DNA from: Rhodospirillales bacterium
Lineage (GTDB): Bacteria; Pseudomonadota; Alphaproteobacteria; Rhodospirillales; Magnetovibrionaceae
NCBI GenBank assembly: GCA_024653965.1
Contig: JANLGW010000055.1
Span: 1-43,312, forward strand
Length of the DNA stretch: 43,312 nucleotides
Direction of reading: 5' to 3'
Position numbers and translations under genes: made by a program. The notes beneath the pieces were generated by a model. The model was not told the origin of the DNA. It saw only the letters and a program-made list of their open reading frames with translations, and ran no database searches. Positions 9,777 through 19,557 of the stretch are shown piece after piece. How positions within the stretch are numbered: position 1 is the stretch's first letter; each line of letters opens with the position of its first letter.

Positions 9777-11033
9777 TCAGGAGGCATCCTTCGGCGCATA
9801 GTGGCTGGCGACATACGTTTCGATCATGGCCTTAAACTGCCCCGCCAGATCGTTCCCCTTCAGCGTCGCCACCTTTTCGCCGTCTTGGAATACCGGCGCG
9901 GACGGGGTTTCCCCGGTACCGGGCAGAGAAATACCGATGTCGCAAAACTTGCTTTCCCCAGGGCCGTTGACGATGCAGCCCATCACCGCGAGCTTCATTT
10001 CCTCAACACCAACGTGAGTTTCGCGCCACGTCGGCATGCGCTCGCGCACATAGCTTTCGACATCCTGCGCCAATTCCTGAAACAGCGTCGATGTGGTGCG
10101 CCCGCACCCTGGACACGCGGTGACCTGGGGTGCAAAACTGCGCAGGTGCAGGCTTTGCAAAATATCCTGGGCGACACGCACTTCGCGTTCACGCAAGCCG
10201 CCCGGTTCCGGCGTCAACGACACGCGGATGGTGTCGCCGATGCCCTCGCTCAACAGCACGGCCAGCGCGGCGGTCGATGCTACCACGCCCTTATCGCCCA
10301 TGCCCGCTTCGGTCAGCCCCAGATGCAACGCATAGTCGGAGCGTTTGGCCAAATCGCGGTAAACGGCAATCAAGGCCGGGGCTTCGGACACCTTGCACGA
10401 AATGATGATGCGATCCTTGCCCAAGCCCAACTCCACCGCACGCGCAGCGCTATCCAGCGCACTGCGCACCAACGCTTCGCGGGTGATGGCGGCGGGCGGC
10501 AACGGTATTGCGCGCAGGGCATTTTCATCCATCAGGCTTTGCGCCAATTCTTGATCTAGGCTGCCCCAGTTGACGCCGATACGCACCGCCTTGCCCAGCT
10601 TGGCGGCCAGTTCCACCATGGCCGAAAATTGCGCGTCTTTTTTCTCGCGAAAACCGACGTTACCCGGATTGATGCGAAACTTCGCCAACGCCTCGGCGCA
10701 AGCAGGATGGTCGGCCAGCAGCTTGTGCCCAACGTAATGAAAATCGCCCACCAAGGGCACGTTGATGCCTTGCGCCAACAACTTGTCGCGAATCAGCGGC
10801 ACCGCACGCGCGGATTCATCGCGGTCCACGGTCATGCGCACCAGTTCCGAGCCTGCCTGCGCCAGCGCCGCGACCTGCGCCACGGTGGCATCAACATCGG
10901 CGGTATCAGTATTGGTCATGGACTGCACGACAACGGGATGGCCCCCGCCAACCCATACGCCCGCGACGTTCACGGCGATGGTGTTGTGACGGTGTGCCCC
11001 AAGAAGGGATGCCTGATCGGTGCTGTCGCTCAT
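9777..11033 (-). CDS. ispG: (E)-4-hydroxy-3-methylbut-2-enyl-diphosphate synthase
   Basis: IspG (GcpE) catalyses the penultimate step of the non-mevalonate (MEP) isoprenoid pathway, converting MEcPP to HMBPP with a [4Fe-4S] cluster. The 418-residue length fits the single-TIM-barrel bacterial form. Cluster ligands are visible in [11 protein letters not shown] and in [11 protein letters not shown], where the Glu is also a ligand. Opening motifs VQSMTNTDT and RMTVD are typical. It is followed at once by hemA (its stop at 9777-9779, hemA ATG at 9775), and preceded by the rodZ-like gene 112 bases upstream. Confidence 0.97.
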   Translation of the reverse strand: MSDSTDQASLLGAHRHNTIAVNVAGVWVGGGHPVVVQSMTNTDTADVDATVAQVAALAQAGSELVRMTVDRDESARAVPLIRDKLLAQGINVPLVGDFHYVGHKLLADHPACAEALAKFRINPGNVGFREKKDAQFSAMVELAAKLGKAVRIGVNWGSLDQELAQSLMDENALRAIPLPPAAITREALVRSALDSAARAVELGLGKDRIIISCKVSEAPALIAVYRDLAKRSDYALHLGLTEAGMGDKGVVASTAALAVLLSEGIGDTIRVSLTPEPGGLREREVRVAQDILQSLHLRSFAPQVTACPGCGRTTSTLFQELAQDVESYVRERMPTWRETHVGVEEMKLAVMGCIVNGPGESKFCDIGISLPGTGETPSAPVFQDGEKVATLKGNDLAGQFKAMIETYVASHYAPKDAS

Positions 11034-11145
11034 ATCATGGGTTCCTGAAAACGGCGTGTCGAGGAAGCTCTATAACGCTGCCCACCGGTTCTCAAAGCCA
11101 ACTTGAAAGAGATCAGCGGCCCGGCGCGAAGGCAGCGCGGCGGCC

Positions 11146-12330
11146 CTATTCGGTGACGGCGGTCCCGGCCTTCAGCTTTTCCGGGTCCAGTTCCACATTA
11201 CGGCGCACTTCACCGACTTTGCCAATGGTGGGAATGGCCTCGCCGTCCACCACCAATTCCAAAGCCCCGGCGTTGCCCGTCATCAAACTCAGGCCTGCAC
11301 GATTGGGCACTTCATAAATGTCGCCCTCGCGCAGCAACCGCGTAAACAACAGGCGGTCAAGGGCTTCGTCGCGAATTTGAATCCAGCTGTTGGCCGTGGC
11401 GCGCACGGTAATACGGCTGGCCCCATCTTCGCCACTCGGCGCGGGTGCAGGCGCGGGCGTGGCGGCGGGGGCCGCTGCGGGCGTCGACACCTGCGGAGCG
11501 GGGGCTGTCGGTGCAGTTGCGGCTGGCGCCGGTTCTGTGTTTGTAATCGGCTGAACCGCTTGCTCGGCGGGAGCCGCCGCCACAGTCGGCTCGGCTGCGG
11601 GCGATATAGGCGCGGGCGATGCGGTTGCGGGCGAATCTTCGGCGGGTTGATCGGCGGCGGGCGGATCAAAAGCCTCCGGCGCATCACCGCTGGGTTGAGC
11701 GGCAGCTTCGGTTGCGGATTGCGCATCGCCAGCCGCTTCATTGCCAGCCACTTCATTGCCAGCAACTTCATTGACTGATTCGGAGCCGGGTTCAGCCGCT
11801 GCCGTTGCGGTTTCGTCCTGGGGCTGCGGCGCACCATCTTGTGAAGCTGCGGGCGCAGCCATCTGTTCGGGAACCGGATCGACCCGCACGGCAGCGACAT
11901 CGTCGGCGTTGGAATTCCAGTACCACACCCCATACGCTATGGCGGCGACGATCACGCCAAGCCCCAGCACCGCAGCGCCGGGTACGCCGCTATCGGGAAT
12001 TGGTTTGGGAAACACTAAGGTATTCTTATAACCCGCACTCTGAGCCTCGGCCTTATAACGACGAACGATCTCTTCGCCATCCAGCTTCAGATATTCGGAA
12101 TAACTGCGCACAAAACCGATGGCGTAGGTGGAACCGGGCAATTCCTTATTGCGCCCATCTTCCAGAGCCTCCAGATAACGCTGGCCGATCCGTAACGCAC
12201 GCGCAACCTCGGCAATTTCGAGCCCCGCCTTTTTGCGCGTTTCACGCAGAAGCTGGCCCACCGCTTGCTGGGCTTGCTCGGCGGCGGTTTCATCGATAGT
12301 GGATGGGGTATCTGCGTTACTCACGGTCAC
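11146..12330 (-). CDS. RodZ-like helix-turn-helix membrane protein (DUF4115)
   Basis: A 394-residue protein with RodZ architecture. An N-terminal Xre-type helix-turn-helix (about residues 25-90: GQLLRETRKKAGLEIAEVAR... LEALEDGR) would face the cytoplasm. One membrane helix follows at about 118-138. Then comes a long Ala/Pro/Glu-rich spacer (about 145-300) and a C-terminal DUF4115 beta domain (about 305-385, ITVRATANSWIQIRD). RodZ links MreB to the wall-synthesis machinery and helps set rod shape. The spacer contains three 15-bp tandem repeats. It lies between ptsP and ispG, an order seen in other alphaproteobacteria. Confidence 0.85.
   Translation of the reverse strand: MTVSNADTPSTIDETAAEQAQQAVGQLLRETRKKAGLEIAEVARALRIGQRYLEALEDGRNKELPGSTYAIGFVRSYSEYLKLDGEEIVRRYKAEAQSAGYKNTLVFPKPIPDSGVPGAAVLGLGVIVAAIAYGVWYWNSNADDVAAVRVDPVPEQMAAPAASQDGAPQPQDETATAAAEPGSESVNEVAGNEVAGNEAAGDAQSATEAAAQPSGDAPEAFDPPAADQPAEDSPATASPAPISPAAEPTVAAAPAEQAVQPITNTEPAPAATAPTAPAPQVSTPAAAPAATPAPAPAPSGEDGASRITVRATANSWIQIRDEALDRLLFTRLLREGDIYEVPNRAGLSLMTGNAGALELVVDGEAIPTIGKVGEVRRNVELDPEKLKAGTAVTE
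11731..11775. repeat. Three tandem 15-bp coding repeats in the RodZ-like gene
   Basis: Three consecutive 15-mers (AGCCRCTTCATTGCC type, at 11731-11745, 11746-11760 and 11761-11775) encode repeated NE(V/A)AG units in the periplasmic spacer. The frame is kept. Copy number may vary between strains. Confidence 0.8.
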
Positions 12331-12424
12331 TCCTGTCGCCGGGTTAATTACCCAGCTTGTTGCGCGCGGCTATTCTGCCCCAAGTATCAGAAGAAGCGCA
12401 AGAAATTCCAAGGACTTAAAACGC

Positions 12425-14710
12425 TTAAATTTCAATGCCATGATCCTTGGCAAAGTCGCGCAGGCGCTGGCGGATGCTGACGCGCGGCATTTCCAGCAAA
12501 GAATGAACAAAACTGGCCACCGGGCGCGCAGCCATAGAACGGATCATTTCCTTCACCGGGCCGATCGCAGGCGGCGGCATGGACAGGCGCCTAAAACCGA
12601 TACCAATCAACGCCATGGCTTCGAGCGGACGACCCGCCGCCTCGCCACACACGCTTACCGGCACGCCTGCCTGATCGCAACGATCACGCACGTGTTTCAA
12701 AAAGCCCAGAGCAAACGGCGACAAAATATCGTACCGATCCGACACATGCGGATTGCCGCGATCGGTGGCATAAAGAAATTGCATCAGATCGTTGGAGCCG
12801 ATGGAAATAAAATCCACCCGCGGCATCAGCTTGTCGAGTTGCAGCGCCAGCGCGGGCACTTCCAGCATCACCCCGGTATGAACTTTTTCCGGCAAAATAC
12901 CGCCGCGCTCACGCTCGCGGTCCAACTCGCGCTGCAGCAGTTTTTTCGCCGCGTCGAACTCTTCGACCTCGGCGACCATGGGAAACATGACGTAAATGTT
13001 GCGTCCCTTTGCTGCGCGCACCAAGGCGCGCAACTGCTGGCGTAAAATGGCCGGACGATCCAGCGAAATGCGGATCGCGCGCCACCCCATCGCGGGATTT
13101 TCTTCGTCGAACTGATCCCAATAGGGCAGCACCTTGTCGCCGCCTACGTCAATGGTGCGAAACACCACCGGCTTGCCGTTGGCACGATCCAAAACCTTTT
13201 CATAAAGGGTGCGCTGAGCCTCGACGTCGGGGAATTCGGCGCGCACCATGAACGGCACCTCGGTGCGATACAGCCCCACGCCATCCGCGCCTACGGCTTC
13301 GATCTGATCGAAATCAAACAGCAATCCCGCATTGATGTTGAGGCTGATCTCCACCCCGTCGCGCGTTTTGGCGGGCAAATCCTTCAACTGCGCATATTGG
13401 GCCTTGATTAACTCTTTATGTTTGCGCGTTGCGTGAAAGGTTTGCTGAATGTCTTCGCTGGGGCGGATAAAAATCTGAGAATTATCGCCATCGGCGATGA
13501 TCGCCTCGTTATTGGCGATTTTGGACAAAATATCGCGCACCTGCCCGACCACAGGAATGTCCAGCGCCCGCGCGATGATGGCAACGTGCGACGATGCAGA
13601 GCCTTCTTCCAAAACCAGCGCGCGAATGCGCGTATGGTCGTATTCGAGGAACTCCGCCGGACCCATGTTGCGCGCCACCAGCACCACGTGTTCGGGCAAT
13701 TCCGATTGCGCCTGCCCCACCTGCCCCGTCAACTGGCGCAACAGCTGATTGCCCAAATCTTCCAGATCGTGAACGCGTTCGCGTAGGTATGGATCCGTCG
13801 CCGAACCCAGACGCGCGCGCATTTCGTTTTTGACCTTAAGCACCGCCGCTTCGGCGGTAAGGCCAGAAAGCACCGCTTCTTCGGTACGCCGCAGCCAGCC
13901 CGCGTCTTCGGCCACTAGGCGGAACGCCTCCAACACGTCTTCATGCTCGCCGCCATCGCCATTTGAAAGCGGGCCGATATCCAAGATGCGTTCCAACTGG
14001 CCGTGCATGGCGGTAAAGGCCGTGCGCAACCGTTCCAGTTCGGCGTCGGGGTCTTCAGCGACGATCTTTTCGACCGTAAAGCGCGGTTCATGCAGCACCG
14101 CCTGACCGATGCCGAGACCAGCGTTAAACCGCGTGCCTTCAAGGCGCAGCGGTTTCAGCGCGATGCCGTCGATCGGCGCCAATTCGTCGCGGCCTATCAA
14201 TTGGCCGCTGGCCACCATTTCCGCCAACACCATGGCGACGGTCTGCAGCGTTTCGGTTTCTTCTTCGGTGTATTTGCGCGGCGTGACGTTCTGCACCGAC
14301 AGCACGCCCACCACGCGCCCGGCGCGCAAAATCGGCACGCCTAAAAACGAATGAAAGGCTTCTTCACCCGTTTCCGGGCGAAAGGCAAAATTGGGATGGT
14401 TGCGCGCATCGGAAAGGGCCAATGGATTGGCATGGGCGGCGATGTCGCCCACCAAGCCTTCGCCGATGCGCAGGCGCGTGACGTGTACGGCATCGGCGCT
14501 CAAACCCTGAGTGGCGAACAGCTCCAACACGTCGCCCGCGCGACGCACGTAAATGGAGCAGACCTCCGCCACCATGTCGGCGGCGATGATGGAGGTCACC
14601 CGATTGAGGCGATCCTGCGCGGCCTCGGCGCCCGCCATCACGTCGCGCAGCCGGGCAAGTAGCCGCCGGGGGGCTGTCGTGGGAGGGATCGTGCTGCCGG
14701 CCGCGCTCAT
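12425..14710 (-). CDS. ptsP: Phosphoenolpyruvate-protein phosphotransferase PtsP (EI-Ntr)
   Basis: PtsP is enzyme I of the nitrogen phosphotransferase system. It takes phosphate from PEP and passes it to NPr and then EIIA-Ntr, a regulatory relay that responds to nitrogen and potassium state. Residues about 15-165 form a GAF sensor domain, which marks the Ntr form. Next are the HPr-binding and phosphohistidine domain (SSHVAIIARAL, His being phosphorylated) and the PEP-binding TIM barrel (RTIDVGGDKVLPY, GVMLEVPA, SIGSNDLMQF, catalytic Cys in SVCGEAAG). The ATG at 14710 (761 residues) lies after the upstream stop with an AGAGGG site; the longer frame reaching 14797 runs into the neighbouring gene and is rejected. 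Confidence 0.96.
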   Translation of the reverse strand: MSAAGSTIPPTTAPRRLLARLRDVMAGAEAAQDRLNRVTSIIAADMVAEVCSIYVRRAGDVLELFATQGLSADAVHVTRLRIGEGLVGDIAAHANPLALSDARNHPNFAFRPETGEEAFHSFLGVPILRAGRVVGVLSVQNVTPRKYTEEETETLQTVAMVLAEMVASGQLIGRDELAPIDGIALKPLRLEGTRFNAGLGIGQAVLHEPRFTVEKIVAEDPDAELERLRTAFTAMHGQLERILDIGPLSNGDGGEHEDVLEAFRLVAEDAGWLRRTEEAVLSGLTAEAAVLKVKNEMRARLGSATDPYLRERVHDLEDLGNQLLRQLTGQVGQAQSELPEHVVLVARNMGPAEFLEYDHTRIRALVLEEGSASSHVAIIARALDIPVVGQVRDILSKIANNEAIIADGDNSQIFIRPSEDIQQTFHATRKHKELIKAQYAQLKDLPAKTRDGVEISLNINAGLLFDFDQIEAVGADGVGLYRTEVPFMVRAEFPDVEAQRTLYEKVLDRANGKPVVFRTIDVGGDKVLPYWDQFDEENPAMGWRAIRISLDRPAILRQQLRALVRAAKGRNIYVMFPMVAEVEEFDAAKKLLQRELDRERERGGILPEKVHTGVMLEVPALALQLDKLMPRVDFISIGSNDLMQFLYATDRGNPHVSDRYDILSPFALGFLKHVRDRCDQAGVPVSVCGEAAGRPLEAMALIGIGFRRLSMPPPAIGPVKEMIRSMAARPVASFVHSLLEMPRVSIRQRLRDFAKDHGIEI

Positions 14711-14732
14711 ATAACCCAGCCCTCTTGAGGTT

Positions 14733-15770
14733 TTAAGGGTTTTGCTGATCCGGGTGGGCGCGGATGGCATCCATCGCCTGAGCCAGAAGTTCGGCAAAAA
14801 TTTCAGCCATCGGCTGTTCGGATTTAACGAGACCGACGATCTGCCCGGCCATCAGCGAGCCGCCTTCGACATCGCCATCAATCACGGCGCGGCGCAATGC
14901 ACCGGCCCAGAAATGCTCAATTTCCAACTGCGCCGCAGTTTGTTCCAACTCACCAGAATCAACCTTAGCAATCATACGGCGCTGGGTCGCCATAAATTCT
15001 TCGGTGCCTTTGTTGACGATAGCGCGCACCGGAATGACGGGAAAACGCGGATCGATCTGCACCGTGGGCACCGCATCGCGGGCCGACGCGCGAATAAAGG
15101 CTTTCTTGAAATTGTCGTGCGCGATGCATTCCGTGGCGCACACCAAGCGTGTGCCCAACTGCACCCCCGCCGCGCCCATTTCCAGGTAACTGACGATGGT
15201 TTCGCCGCGCCCGATGCCGCCCGCCACAAACACCGGCACCTCAGTAACGAAGGGCAAAATTTCCTGCGCTAAAACCGAGGTCGAAACCGGACCGATATGT
15301 CCGCCCGCTTCGTGGCCTTCGATTACTAACGCATCCACGCCGCTGCGCACCAGACGTTTGGCCAACACCAACGCCGGGGCAAAACAGACCACTTTAATGC
15401 CCGCATCTTTCAGCTTGGCGATGGCCTTGCCCGAAGGCAAGCCTCCCGCCAACACCACGTGCGTCACCTTTTCTTCGATGCAAACGTCCATCAGCGCATC
15501 GAGCTGGGGATGCATGGTGATCAAGTTCACGCCGAACGGTTTGTTCGTTAAGGCTTTGGTCGCTTGGATTTCCGCGCGCAGCAGATCCGGCCCCATGGCG
15601 CCGCCTGCAATCACGCCAAAACCGCCCGCGTTGGAAATCGCGCTCACCAGATGGCGTTCGGAAATCCACGACATGGCCCCGCCCATAATGGCGTACTCGA
15701 CGCCGAGAAATTCCCGGCCCCTGGCCCACAGGTCGTTTAAACGCTGTTCGGGTGAAATCGACATGCGCAC
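14733..15770 (-). CDS. Nitronate monooxygenase / FabK-like flavoprotein
   Basis: A 345-residue TIM-barrel flavoprotein of the 2-nitropropane dioxygenase family. It binds FMN. Relatives oxidise alkyl nitronates or act as enoyl-ACP reductase (FabK). Visible motifs are the MGGAMSWIS opening, NAGGFGVIAGG, the active-site region IEGHEAGGHIGP with the family histidine, and the phosphate-binding PVFVAGGIG and GAAGVQLGTR. The GTG at 15770 directly abuts the lysC stop; the ATG at 15764 is an alternative that removes two residues. It is co-transcribed between lysC and ptsP. Whether it detoxifies nitronates or acts in lipid synthesis cannot be told from the sequence. Confidence 0.85.
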   Translation of the reverse strand: MRMSISPEQRLNDLWARGREFLGVEYAIMGGAMSWISERHLVSAISNAGGFGVIAGGAMGPDLLRAEIQATKALTNKPFGVNLITMHPQLDALMDVCIEEKVTHVVLAGGLPSGKAIAKLKDAGIKVVCFAPALVLAKRLVRSGVDALVIEGHEAGGHIGPVSTSVLAQEILPFVTEVPVFVAGGIGRGETIVSYLEMGAAGVQLGTRLVCATECIAHDNFKKAFIRASARDAVPTVQIDPRFPVIPVRAIVNKGTEEFMATQRRMIAKVDSGELEQTAAQLEIEHFWAGALRRAVIDGDVEGGSLMAGQIVGLVKSEQPMAEIFAELLAQAMDAIRAHPDQQNP

Positions 15771-16994
15771 TTAATCTTCCGCGTCCAGGCCGTAGGCCGT
15801 GTGCAACGAGCGCAACGCCAATTCGGTGTATTCTTCGGCGATCAGCACCGAAACCTTGATTTCCGAAGTCGAAATCACCTGAATGTTGATGCCCTTGTCG
15901 GCCAAAGCCTGGAACATACGCTGCGCGATACCGGCGTGAGAACGCATACCGACGCCGATGACCGAAACCTTCGCCACGTTGGAATCCGACTTCAATTCCC
16001 GATAACCAAGTTCGGCCATATGCTTTTTCACCGTTTCCACGGCGCGTGTCAGATCGGCCTTGGTCACCGTAAAGGTCAGGTCCGTGGATTTGCCGTCCTC
16101 GGACACGTTCTGCACGATCATGTCCACGTTGATAGAGGCCTCGGCCAGGGGGCCGAAAATCTTGGCCGCAATGCCCGGATGATCGGCCACGCCGAGCAAG
16201 GTGATTTTGGCCTCGTCCCGGCTATAGGCGATGCCGCTGATGAGTTCTTGTTCCACGATTTCGTCCTCGTTTACGACTAAGGTGCCCGGCTCGTCCGAAA
16301 AGGATGAGCGCACTTGCAAGCGAACACCATGTTTCATTGCCACTTCGACGGAGCGGGTCTGCAAGACCTTAGCGCCCACCGATGCCAATTCGAGCATTTC
16401 CTCGAAAGTGATCTTATTGAGTTTCCGCGCTTTGGAAACGATGCGCGGGTCGGTGGTGTAAACACCGTCCACGTCCGTATAAATATCGCAGCGATCCGCA
16501 TGAAGCGCCGCGGCCAGGGCGACAGCAGACGTATCCGAACCACCACGGCCCAACGTGGTCACACGGCCATCCGCGCCCACGCCCTGAAAACCCGGCACCA
16601 CGGCGACTTCGCCACGGGCCATGCGTTCAAGGATTTTTTCGCCTTCAATGCCGACGATGCGGGCCTTGCCATGGGCGCTGTCGGTATTGACCGGCAACTG
16701 CCAGCCCTGCCACGACCGCGCCGACACGCCCAGCGTCTGCAACGCCAGGGCCAACAGCCCCGACGTCACCTGCTCACCCGAAGACACCACCACGTCATAT
16801 TCGCGGGTGTCGTAAAGCGGCGCGATGGACGTGACATAATCCACCAATTGGTTGGTCACACCCGACATGGCGGAAACCACCACGGCAACCTGGTTGCCCG
16901 CGTCAAATTCCGCTTTGACGCGCTTGGCGACATTCTGGATGCGCTCAACGTCGCCCACGGACGTGCCGCCGAATTTCATTACGATCAAGGCCAT
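15771..16994 (-). CDS. lysC: Aspartate kinase
   Basis: LysC phosphorylates aspartate, the first committed step to lysine, threonine, methionine and diaminopimelate for the cell wall. The 407-residue protein opens with [11 protein letters not shown], the amino-acid-kinase signature, followed by the kinase motifs [11 protein letters not shown] and [17 protein letters not shown]. The C-terminal third has two ACT domains (from about residue 265), which normally bind lysine and threonine for feedback inhibition. It is the first gene of the minus-strand block and is divergent from ubiG across a 229-base gap, where its promoter should lie. Confidence 0.97.
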   Translation of the reverse strand: MALIVMKFGGTSVGDVERIQNVAKRVKAEFDAGNQVAVVVSAMSGVTNQLVDYVTSIAPLYDTREYDVVVSSGEQVTSGLLALALQTLGVSARSWQGWQLPVNTDSAHGKARIVGIEGEKILERMARGEVAVVPGFQGVGADGRVTTLGRGGSDTSAVALAAALHADRCDIYTDVDGVYTTDPRIVSKARKLNKITFEEMLELASVGAKVLQTRSVEVAMKHGVRLQVRSSFSDEPGTLVVNEDEIVEQELISGIAYSRDEAKITLLGVADHPGIAAKIFGPLAEASINVDMIVQNVSEDGKSTDLTFTVTKADLTRAVETVKKHMAELGYRELKSDSNVAKVSVIGVGMRSHAGIAQRMFQALADKGINIQVISTSEIKVSVLIAEEYTELALRSLHTAYGLDAED

Positions 16995-17223
16995 GATCTA
17001 TCGCTTAAGTCTGATTCATAAAAAAACCGCCAAGGGATGCTGGGCGCTGGAAAAGCACTGGAACCGTATCCAGATAAGGCTTAAACCAACACCTTGCGGC
17101 CCGGCAGGCGCGTATACATACTCGTTATGATCCCGCCAAGCAAGGGCGTGGCCGCCCGGATAGCGCAATTTTTGCCCCCAATCCGGGCCTAAATCGTTAC
17201 GACTTTTGAGAGGCAGACCCCCC
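16995..17223. promoter_or_regulatory. Divergent lysC / ubiG promoter region
   Basis: A 229-base gap between divergent genes, so it must contain both promoters. TATACAT and CATACT-like boxes near 17111-17120 could serve ubiG, but no -35/-10 pair is strong enough to fix. No riboswitch-like fold was recognised upstream of lysC. Confidence 0.35.
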
Positions 17224-18006
17224 ATGGCCAACGCGGCGACCCAGGCTCCCGATAAAGACGGCAACACCCGAGCCGGCACCAGCGCCAACCCGGAAGAAAT
17301 CGCCCGTTTCACCGCCATGGCCGAGGAATGGTGGTCTGCCACCGGCAAATTCCGCCCCTTACACCAGATCAACCCGGTGCGCATCGCATTCATCAAAGAC
17401 AACGTATGCCGCCATTTTGGCCTGGATGCGAACGCCGATAAGCCTTTTTCGACCCTCAAGGTGTTGGATGTGGGCTGCGGCGGCGGTTTGCTGAGCGAAC
17501 CCATGGCGCGCTTGGGCGCCACCATGACCAGCATCGATGCGGGCGAAAAAAACATTGAAATCGCCAAAATTCACGCCGCCCAAAGCGATCTGGACATCGA
17601 GTATTTGAACGTGCTGCCCGAAGACTTGGCCGCCGAGGGGCACAAGTTCGATTTGGTGCTGAACATGGAAGTGATCGAGCATGTGGCCGACCCCCAACTG
17701 TTCATGGCCGCCTGCACGTCGGTTCTAAACGAGCAAGGCTGCATGGTCTTGTCGACCATGAACCGCAATTTCAAATCGCTGTTGCTCGGCAAATTCGCCG
17801 CAGAATACGTGCTGCGCTGGCTGCCGGTTGGCACCCACGACTGGAAAAAGTTCTTAAAACCCAGCGAATTGGCCCGTCTGGTGCGCCCCCACGGCCTCGA
17901 ATTCACCGACTTAAAGGGCATGGTTTACAACCCGCTCAAAGACACCTGGGCGTTGTCGGATCGTGATTTCGACGTGAATTATTTGGCGTTTGCAGAACGC
18001 GCCTGA
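17224..18006 (+). CDS. ubiG: Ubiquinone biosynthesis O-methyltransferase UbiG
   Basis: UbiG carries out both O-methylations in ubiquinone synthesis using SAM. The 260-residue protein contains EEWWSATGKFRPLHQINPVR, the N-terminal family motif, and the SAM-binding motif I VLDVGCGGGLLSEPMARLGA. Further UbiG features are MEVIEHVADP and the C-terminal TDLKGMVYNP... DVNYLAFAERA. The ATG at 17224 follows GAGAGG; an in-frame TTG 18 bases upstream would add a Pro/Arg-rich stub without support. Confidence 0.97.
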   Translation: MANAATQAPDKDGNTRAGTSANPEEIARFTAMAEEWWSATGKFRPLHQINPVRIAFIKDNVCRHFGLDANADKPFSTLKVLDVGCGGGLLSEPMARLGATMTSIDAGEKNIEIAKIHAAQSDLDIEYLNVLPEDLAAEGHKFDLVLNMEVIEHVADPQLFMAACTSVLNEQGCMVLSTMNRNFKSLLLGKFAAEYVLRWLPVGTHDWKKFLKPSELARLVRPHGLEFTDLKGMVYNPLKDTWALSDRDFDVNYLAFAERA

Positions 18007-18018
18007 GCGCGGGGTATC

Positions 18019-18077
18019 TTGACAAATGCCCATTTTGCCTCATAATATAACCCAAATATGGGCAAAAAATTGAGGCA
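18019..18077 (+). promoter_or_regulatory. Promoter with two crossed inverted repeats (TA autoregulation site)
   Basis: A good sigma-70 promoter precedes the toxin-antitoxin pair: -35 TTGACA (18019-18024), 16-base spacer, -10 CATAAT (18041-18046). Two 7-bp inverted repeats overlap it: TGCCCAT 18027-18033 with ATGGGCA 18058-18064, and TGCCTCA 18036-18042 with TGAGGCA 18071-18077. Their arms interleave rather than nest. They are probable operator half-sites for the antitoxin or the TA complex. Confidence 0.7.
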
Positions 18078-18081
18078 CATG

Positions 18082-18444
18082 ATGCAACCCGATCTGCTGC
18101 AAACCATCATCGACCGAACGGGCCGCGTGCAAGTGGACCGCATGGCGGAGATTTTTCACATCACCAAAGCCGAGCTGGCGAATGCCACGGGGCTATCGCG
18201 CGACGCCGTGAGCAAAACCGCACGTCTTGACACCCGCGCCACACAGTCGCGCTTGCTCGACACCGTGCAAATCGTCAATCGCGTGTTGCCCTGGTGCGGA
18301 TCGGTCATGCAGGCATATGCCTGGTATCGCTCCCAACCACTGCCCTCGTTCGGAGATAAAACGGCAGAAGATCTGGTGAAGGAAGGCCGTGCCGAAGCCG
18401 TTAAATCCTATCTCAGCCGCATCGCCGAGGGGGGCTATGCTTGA
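18082..18444 (+). CDS. Xre/MbcA/ParS-family antitoxin
   Basis: A 120-residue antitoxin of the Xre-RES type. The N-terminal half has a helix-turn-helix (VDRMAEIFHITKAELANATGLSRDAVSK). The C-terminal half is the DUF2384 toxin-binding domain (LLDTVQIVNRVLPWCGS... AYAWYRSQPLPSFGDKTAEDLVKEGRAEAVKSYL), whose GxxTAxxLVxxG motif is diagnostic. It neutralises the RES toxin encoded next and likely represses the operon. The ATG at 18082 has GAGG six bases upstream; ATGs at 18079 and 18058 are in frame, but the latter has no ribosome-binding site and lies within the operator. Confidence 0.9.
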   Translation: MQPDLLQTIIDRTGRVQVDRMAEIFHITKAELANATGLSRDAVSKTARLDTRATQSRLLDTVQIVNRVLPWCGSVMQAYAWYRSQPLPSFGDKTAEDLVKEGRAEAVKSYLSRIAEGGYA

Positions 18445-18938
18445 AGTTCAAGACGATCCACTACCAAGGTGTTGTTTACCGTGCGCACAATCCGCGTTGG
18501 TCGTATGATCCGACCTCCGGCAAAGGGGCCGCGCGCCACGGCGGACGCTTTAACCCCCGGGGCGCAAAAGCGCTTTATACTTCAGAAGATTTTAATACCG
18601 CCGTACTGGAAGCCCAACAGGGCTTCGCGCTCAAATTCCAACCGTTGACCATTTGCGCTTACAACATCGATTGCACGGATGTCGTGGACCTCACAACGAC
18701 GCCGGTTCCCTACGACCTCGGCTGCGCCTGGGAAGAACTCACGGATTTGGGGCAGCGCCCGCCGACCTGGGCGTTATATGACGAGCTACGCGCCCAAGCC
18801 GTCAGCGCCGTGCGGGTGCGCAGTTTTGCGGCCAACAGCACGCCAGCCAACATCAATATCATTTTTTGGGATTGGGCGCACACGCCCCCGCACAAGGTTG
18901 TGGTCATTGACGACGAAAAGCGGTTACGCAAGCCCTGA
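18441..18938 (+). CDS. RES domain toxin
   Basis: A 165-residue RES-family toxin. Known family members destroy NAD+ or ADP-ribosylate a target such as phosphoribosyl pyrophosphate synthetase, which stops growth. The sequence shows Arg14 in VVYRAHNPRW, HGGRFNPRGAKALYTSED, the following Glu57 in TAVLEAQ, and the C-terminal Ser in RSFAANSTPAN, the residues that name the family. The start is TTG at 18441 overlapping the antitoxin stop (TTGA), with GAGGGGGG seven bases upstream. The rare start codon would keep toxin synthesis low and coupled to the antitoxin. No truncation or missing key residue is seen. Confidence 0.9.
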   Translation: MKFKTIHYQGVVYRAHNPRWSYDPTSGKGAARHGGRFNPRGAKALYTSEDFNTAVLEAQQGFALKFQPLTICAYNIDCTDVVDLTTTPVPYDLGCAWEELTDLGQRPPTWALYDELRAQAVSAVRVRSFAANSTPANINIIFWDWAHTPPHKVVVIDDEKRLRKP

Positions 18939-18955
18939 GCGCTAAAGTTTTAAAC

Positions 18956-19429
18956 TTAACCGTTACGACGCGGGGTTCCCGGCAGGCGCACGAATTGCAC
19001 GCCTTCTTTTTCCAGTTCGCGGGCTTCATCTTCCGAAGCGCGGCCATAGATACCGCGTTCTTGTGTTTCGCCGTGATGGATTTTAAGCGCTTCTTCGGCG
19101 AATTCGTCACCGACGTTTTCCAGATTTTTTTCGGCGTATTCGCGGATGTTGCCCACGGCGTCGAGAATTTTCTGGGCGACCTCTTGGGCGCGGTTTTGGT
19201 CCATCTTGTTGATGTCCCATTCACCGTCGCTGCTGGACGTCGGCTCAGCGGCGCGATCCGATACGCCCGAGACGATACGCGGTGCCATCGGAGCCTTGGC
19301 CACCTTGGTGGAGCCGCAATACGGACATTCCACATGGCCGTTTTTCGCCTGTTCGTCATACGCGCCGCTATCGCGGAACCAGGCTTCAAACGTGTGTTCG
19401 TCGTCGCAACTCAGCTGATAGAGTATCAT
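18956..19429 (-). CDS. DUF1178 family protein
   Basis: A 157-residue protein of the DUF1178 family, common in alphaproteobacteria and without a known function. The N-terminus is the typical MILYQLSCDDEHTFEAWFRDS. It carries a single zinc-ribbon knuckle CPYCG at about residue 40 and then an acidic helical C-terminus with LGRxxA-free charged stretches (EEALKIHHGE). The ATG at 19429 has GGAAAT seven bases upstream; a longer frame to 19462 lacks a ribosome site. It lies next to the nitrilase-grxC pair, as in related genomes. A TATACT -10 box lies upstream near 19474. Confidence 0.85.
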   Translation of the reverse strand: MILYQLSCDDEHTFEAWFRDSGAYDEQAKNGHVECPYCGSTKVAKAPMAPRIVSGVSDRAAEPTSSSDGEWDINKMDQNRAQEVAQKILDAVGNIREYAEKNLENVGDEFAEEALKIHHGETQERGIYGRASEDEARELEKEGVQFVRLPGTPRRNG

Positions 19430-19557
19430 GAACCGATTTCCGTTATTCTTCCCAGAGCCCAACCAGTATAGTCATTTTCACGCAAAACCGAAGGCCTTGC
19501 GCCGATTTGGACCTTAAGCATACCGGGCAAGGGTTAACAAATGTCCAATGGGGTCCT

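Noticed and set aside
14711-14797. N-terminal extension of PtsP
   Set aside because: It overlaps the upstream gene and shows no homology to the family; ATG 14710 has a ribosome site.
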